A stretch of 64,000 nt of DNA from Pseudomonas fluorescens (GTDB lineage: Bacteria > Pseudomonadota > Gammaproteobacteria > Pseudomonadales > Pseudomonadaceae): the NCBI RefSeq assembly GCF_001648775.1, contig NZ_LVEJ01000018.1:1-64000 (forward strand). The letters are read 5' to 3'. Of the stretch, positions 61,796 to 64,000 are shown in pieces. A model generated the notes under the pieces. That model was not told the DNA's origin and did not search any database. It worked only from the letters and a program-made list of their open reading frames with translations. Every line of letters begins with the position of its first letter. Position 1 is the first letter of the stretch. The translations under genes were made by a program, and so were the position numbers.

Positions 61796-63172
61796 ATGTC
61801 CTTTACCCGTCGCCAAATCCTCGGTGGCCTGGCCGGTCTTGTTGTCGTTGGTGTCGGAGCGGGGGGCGCGTCGCGGTACTGGCTGGGCAAAATGGCTGAC
61901 GCTGACGCCGGTCACGATTACGAGTTGATTGCCGCGCCGCTGGACGTTGAGCTGGTGCCTGGGCACAAGACCGAGGCGTGGGCGTTCGGCCCCTCGGCGC
62001 CGGGCACCGAGTTGCGCGTGCGCCAGGGTGAATGGCTGCGGGTGCGCTTCATCAATCATCTGCCGGTAGCGACCACCATTCACTGGCACGGCATTCGCCT
62101 GCCGCTGGAGATGGACGGCGTGCCGTACGTGTCGCAACTGCCGGTGTTGCCGGGCGAATACTTCGATTACAAATTCCGCGTGCCGGACGCCGGCAGTTAC
62201 TGGTATCACCCGCACGTCAGCAGCAGTGAAGAGCTGGGGCGCGGGTTGGTCGGGCCGCTGATCATCGAAGAGCGCGAGCCGACCGGTTTCCAGTACGAAA
62301 AGACCCTGAGCCTGAAGAACTGGCACATCGATGACGAAGGTAATTTCGTCGAGTTCAGCATCCCGCGTGAAGCGGCGCGGGGCGGTACCGCTGGTCGTTT
62401 GTCGACGATCAATGGCGTGCCGACGCCGGTGATTGAATTGCCCGCCGGCCAGATCACCCGCGTGCGCCTGCTCAATCTCGATAACACCCTGACTTATCGC
62501 ATCAACATTCCCGGCGTCGAGGCGAAGATCTACGCACTGGACGGCAATCCGGTGGAGCCGCGCCCATTGGGCAAGGAATACTGGCTGGGTCCGGGCATGC
62601 GTATTTGCCTGGCGATCAAGGCCCCGGCGGCCGGCGAAGAACTGTCGCTGCGCAACGGCCCGGTACGTCTGGGCACGCTGCGCTCGGTGGCCAATAACGA
62701 TGCGCCGACGGACTGGCCGAAAGCCCTGCCGGCCAACCCGGTGGCTGAGCCGGACCTGGCCAATGCCGAGAAACTCAACTTCAATTTCGAATGGGTTGGT
62801 TCGGTGTCGGTCAACGTCGACAACGGCAAGCCGCCGAGTCTGTGGCAAATCAACGGCAAAGCCTGGGACATCACCGACAAGACCTGTGCCGATCGGCCGA
62901 TTGCCAGTTTGAAGTTGGGCCAGAGTTACATTTTTGAATTGAAAAACATGACCCAGTACCAGCACCCGATCCACCTGCACGGTATGAGCTTCAAGGTGAT
63001 TGCGTCGAACCGGCACAAGATCATTCCGTACTTCACCGACACTTATCTGCTGGGCAAGAACGAGCGCGCGCAAGTGGCGCTGGTGGCCGATAATCCGGGG
63101 GTGTGGATGTTCCACTGTCACGTGATCGACCACATGGAAACCGGCCTGATGGCCGCCATCGAGGTGAAGTGA
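61796..63172 (+). CDS. multicopper oxidase, Tat-exported
   Basis: A 458-residue oxidase. A twin-arginine signal (FTRRQILGGLAGLVVVG, residues 3-19) is followed by three cupredoxin domains. All copper ligands are present: HWH (about 95), HPH (about 137), HPIHLHG (about 408) and the C-terminal HCHVIDHMETGLM (about 441-453), with the type 1 ligands. Resembles copper-resistance or laccase-like oxidases. The ATG at 61796 matches the Tat signal. Its stop overlaps tadA (TGATG), an unusual functional pairing. Confidence 0.9.
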   Translation: MSFTRRQILGGLAGLVVVGVGAGGASRYWLGKMADADAGHDYELIAAPLDVELVPGHKTEAWAFGPSAPGTELRVRQGEWLRVRFINHLPVATTIHWHGIRLPLEMDGVPYVSQLPVLPGEYFDYKFRVPDAGSYWYHPHVSSSEELGRGLVGPLIIEEREPTGFQYEKTLSLKNWHIDDEGNFVEFSIPREAARGGTAGRLSTINGVPTPVIELPAGQITRVRLLNLDNTLTYRINIPGVEAKIYALDGNPVEPRPLGKEYWLGPGMRICLAIKAPAAGEELSLRNGPVRLGTLRSVANNDAPTDWPKALPANPVAEPDLANAEKLNFNFEWVGSVSVNVDNGKPPSLWQINGKAWDITDKTCADRPIASLKLGQSYIFELKNMTQYQHPIHLHGMSFKVIASNRHKIIPYFTDTYLLGKNERAQVALVADNPGVWMFHCHVIDHMETGLMAAIEVK

Positions 63173-63672
63173 TGCGCCAGATTCGCCCTGCGGCGATCAT
63201 CGACCGCAGCCGTGATCGCGATTTCATGCGCGAAGCCCTGGCCCTTGCCGCACAAGGCGCAGCGCTCGGCGAAGTGCCGGTGGGCGCGGTGCTGGTGCAG
63301 GACGGCGAGATCATCGGGCGCGGCTTCAATTGCCCGATCAGTACCAGCGACCCGAGTGCCCACGCAGAAATGGTCGCCATCCGCGCGGCGGCAGAGGCGG
63401 TGGATAATTATCGACTGCCGGGCAGCACGCTGTATGTGACGCTGGAACCGTGCAGCATGTGCGCGGGCTTGATCGTGCATTCGCGGGTGGCGCGCGTGGT
63501 GTATGGCGCGCTGGAGCCGAAGGCGGGGATTGTGCAGAGTCAGGGGCAGTTTTTTACCCAGGGCTTTTTGAATCACCGGGTGTTGTATGAAGGTGGGGTG
63601 TTGGCTGAAGAGTGTGGCGCGGTGTTGACCGAGTTCTTCCGCGCCCGTAGAGCGAAGAGCCCCTCACCCTAA
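63172..63672 (+). CDS. tadA: tRNA-specific adenosine deaminase
   Basis: A 166-residue deaminase that converts A34 to inosine in tRNA-Arg. Zinc and catalytic motifs are HAEMVAIR (about 62-69) and PCSMCAGLIVHSR (about 92-104). The ATG at 63172 overlaps the multicopper-oxidase stop. The C-terminal tail is short. Confidence 0.95.
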   Translation: MRQIRPAAIIDRSRDRDFMREALALAAQGAALGEVPVGAVLVQDGEIIGRGFNCPISTSDPSAHAEMVAIRAAAEAVDNYRLPGSTLYVTLEPCSMCAGLIVHSRVARVVYGALEPKAGIVQSQGQFFTQGFLNHRVLYEGGVLAEECGAVLTEFFRARRAKSPSP

Positions 63673-64000
63673 CCCTCTCCCAGAGGTAGAGGGGACTGAC
63701 CGGACTGGATGGGCGATCTCCGCCGACCTGAGAGACCGAGTCGAACTCAAGTTTCGAAAAGCCCAAAGATCGGCTCCCTCTCCGACAGGGAGAGGGGGCT
63801 GACCGGGTTGGATGGGCGAGGTCCGCCGACCTGAGATACCGAGTCGAACTCAAGTTTCGAAAAGCCCAAAGATCAGCTCCCTCTCCCACAGTGAGAGGGG
63901 ACTGACCGGACTGGATGGGCGAGGTGCACCGACCTGAGTTATCGAGTCGAACTCAAGTTTTGAAAAGCTCAAAGATCAGCGCCCTCTCCCTTGGGAGAGG
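63673..64000. repeat. 103-bp tandem repeat, at least three units
   Basis: CCCTCTCC starts units at 63673, 63776, 63879 and 63982, a constant 103-bp period; the last is cut by the window end. Each unit has a CCCTCTCC/GGAGAGGG-type hairpin and a longer conserved part including CGAGTCGAACTCAAGTTT. Each hairpin may act as a terminator of tadA. No gene is supported; a minus-strand frame through it is an artefact. Confidence 0.85.

Noticed and set aside
63554..63889. minus-strand frame through the tandem repeat
   Set aside because: Its repeated peptide only reflects the 103-bp repeat; the period is not a multiple of three, so the frame changes each unit.
63673..64000. CRISPR array
   Set aside because: The whole 103-bp unit is conserved, with no short repeats and unique spacers.

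Overview
The window is chromosomal DNA of a Pseudomonas, most likely of the P. fluorescens group. The evidence is gene order (queA-tgt-yajC-secD-secF; the isc cluster; rlmN-pilW-rodZ-ispG-hisS-yfgM-bamB-der; guaB-guaA), G+C-rich codon use in the core genes, and many paired REP hairpins built on GTGGGAGCGAGC / GCTCGCGAA. Two stretches are clearly accessory.

Region 1 (about 540-17,026) is a 16.5-kb P4-like integrative element in the 3' end of a tRNA-Leu(CAA) gene. At its right end, next to the tRNA, is a P4-family tyrosine integrase. An imperfect copy of the tRNA 3' end (537-556) marks the left end. The backbone is an AlpA-type regulator, a C4-type antisense RNA overlapping an Ash/Icd-like frame, a chain of small genes joined by ATGA overlaps, and a large TOPRIM/DUF927 primase-helicase. 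No capsid or packaging genes are seen. Two clusters of GTTAC motifs, one a near-exact inverted copy of the other, lie near the ends (2596-2715 and 15446-15567). Together with GTTCACC repeats at 2404-2438 they are the best candidates for ori/crr-like sites. The cargo is AbiV plus an unknown divergent gene, and an AT-rich block of two converging operons: membrane protein + nucleotide-kinase-like protein, facing HD phosphohydrolase + DNA methyltransferase + SAM methyltransferase. I see this block as a candidate undescribed defence or DNA/nucleotide-modifying system.

Region 2 (17,197-53,789) is ordinary core genome. It covers queuosine tRNA modification, Sec accessory proteins, SuhB, TrmJ, serine acetyltransferase, iron-sulphur cluster assembly (iscRSUA-hscBA-fdx-iscX), Ndk, RlmN, PilW, RodZ, IspG, HisS, YfgM, BamB, Der, a methionine-type aminotransferase with an omega-amidase, LeuA (with a possible leader peptide), an M23 peptidase, XseA, a frameshifted LysR gene divergent from a TauE/SafE exporter, and guaB-guaA.

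Region 3 (about 53,800-58,450) is a small second island at the 3' end of guaA. It has a truncated guaA-type integrase, a diverged 35-bp copy of the guaA 3' end on its far side, and a two-gene overlapping cassette: a calcineurin-like metallophosphoesterase and an HSP90/MutL-type (GHKL) ATPase. This is a second candidate defence system.

Region 4 (58,465-64,000) holds a 1,040-residue dermonecrotic-toxin-like protein, a Tat-exported multicopper oxidase overlapping tadA, and a 103-bp tandem repeat that runs off the end of the window.
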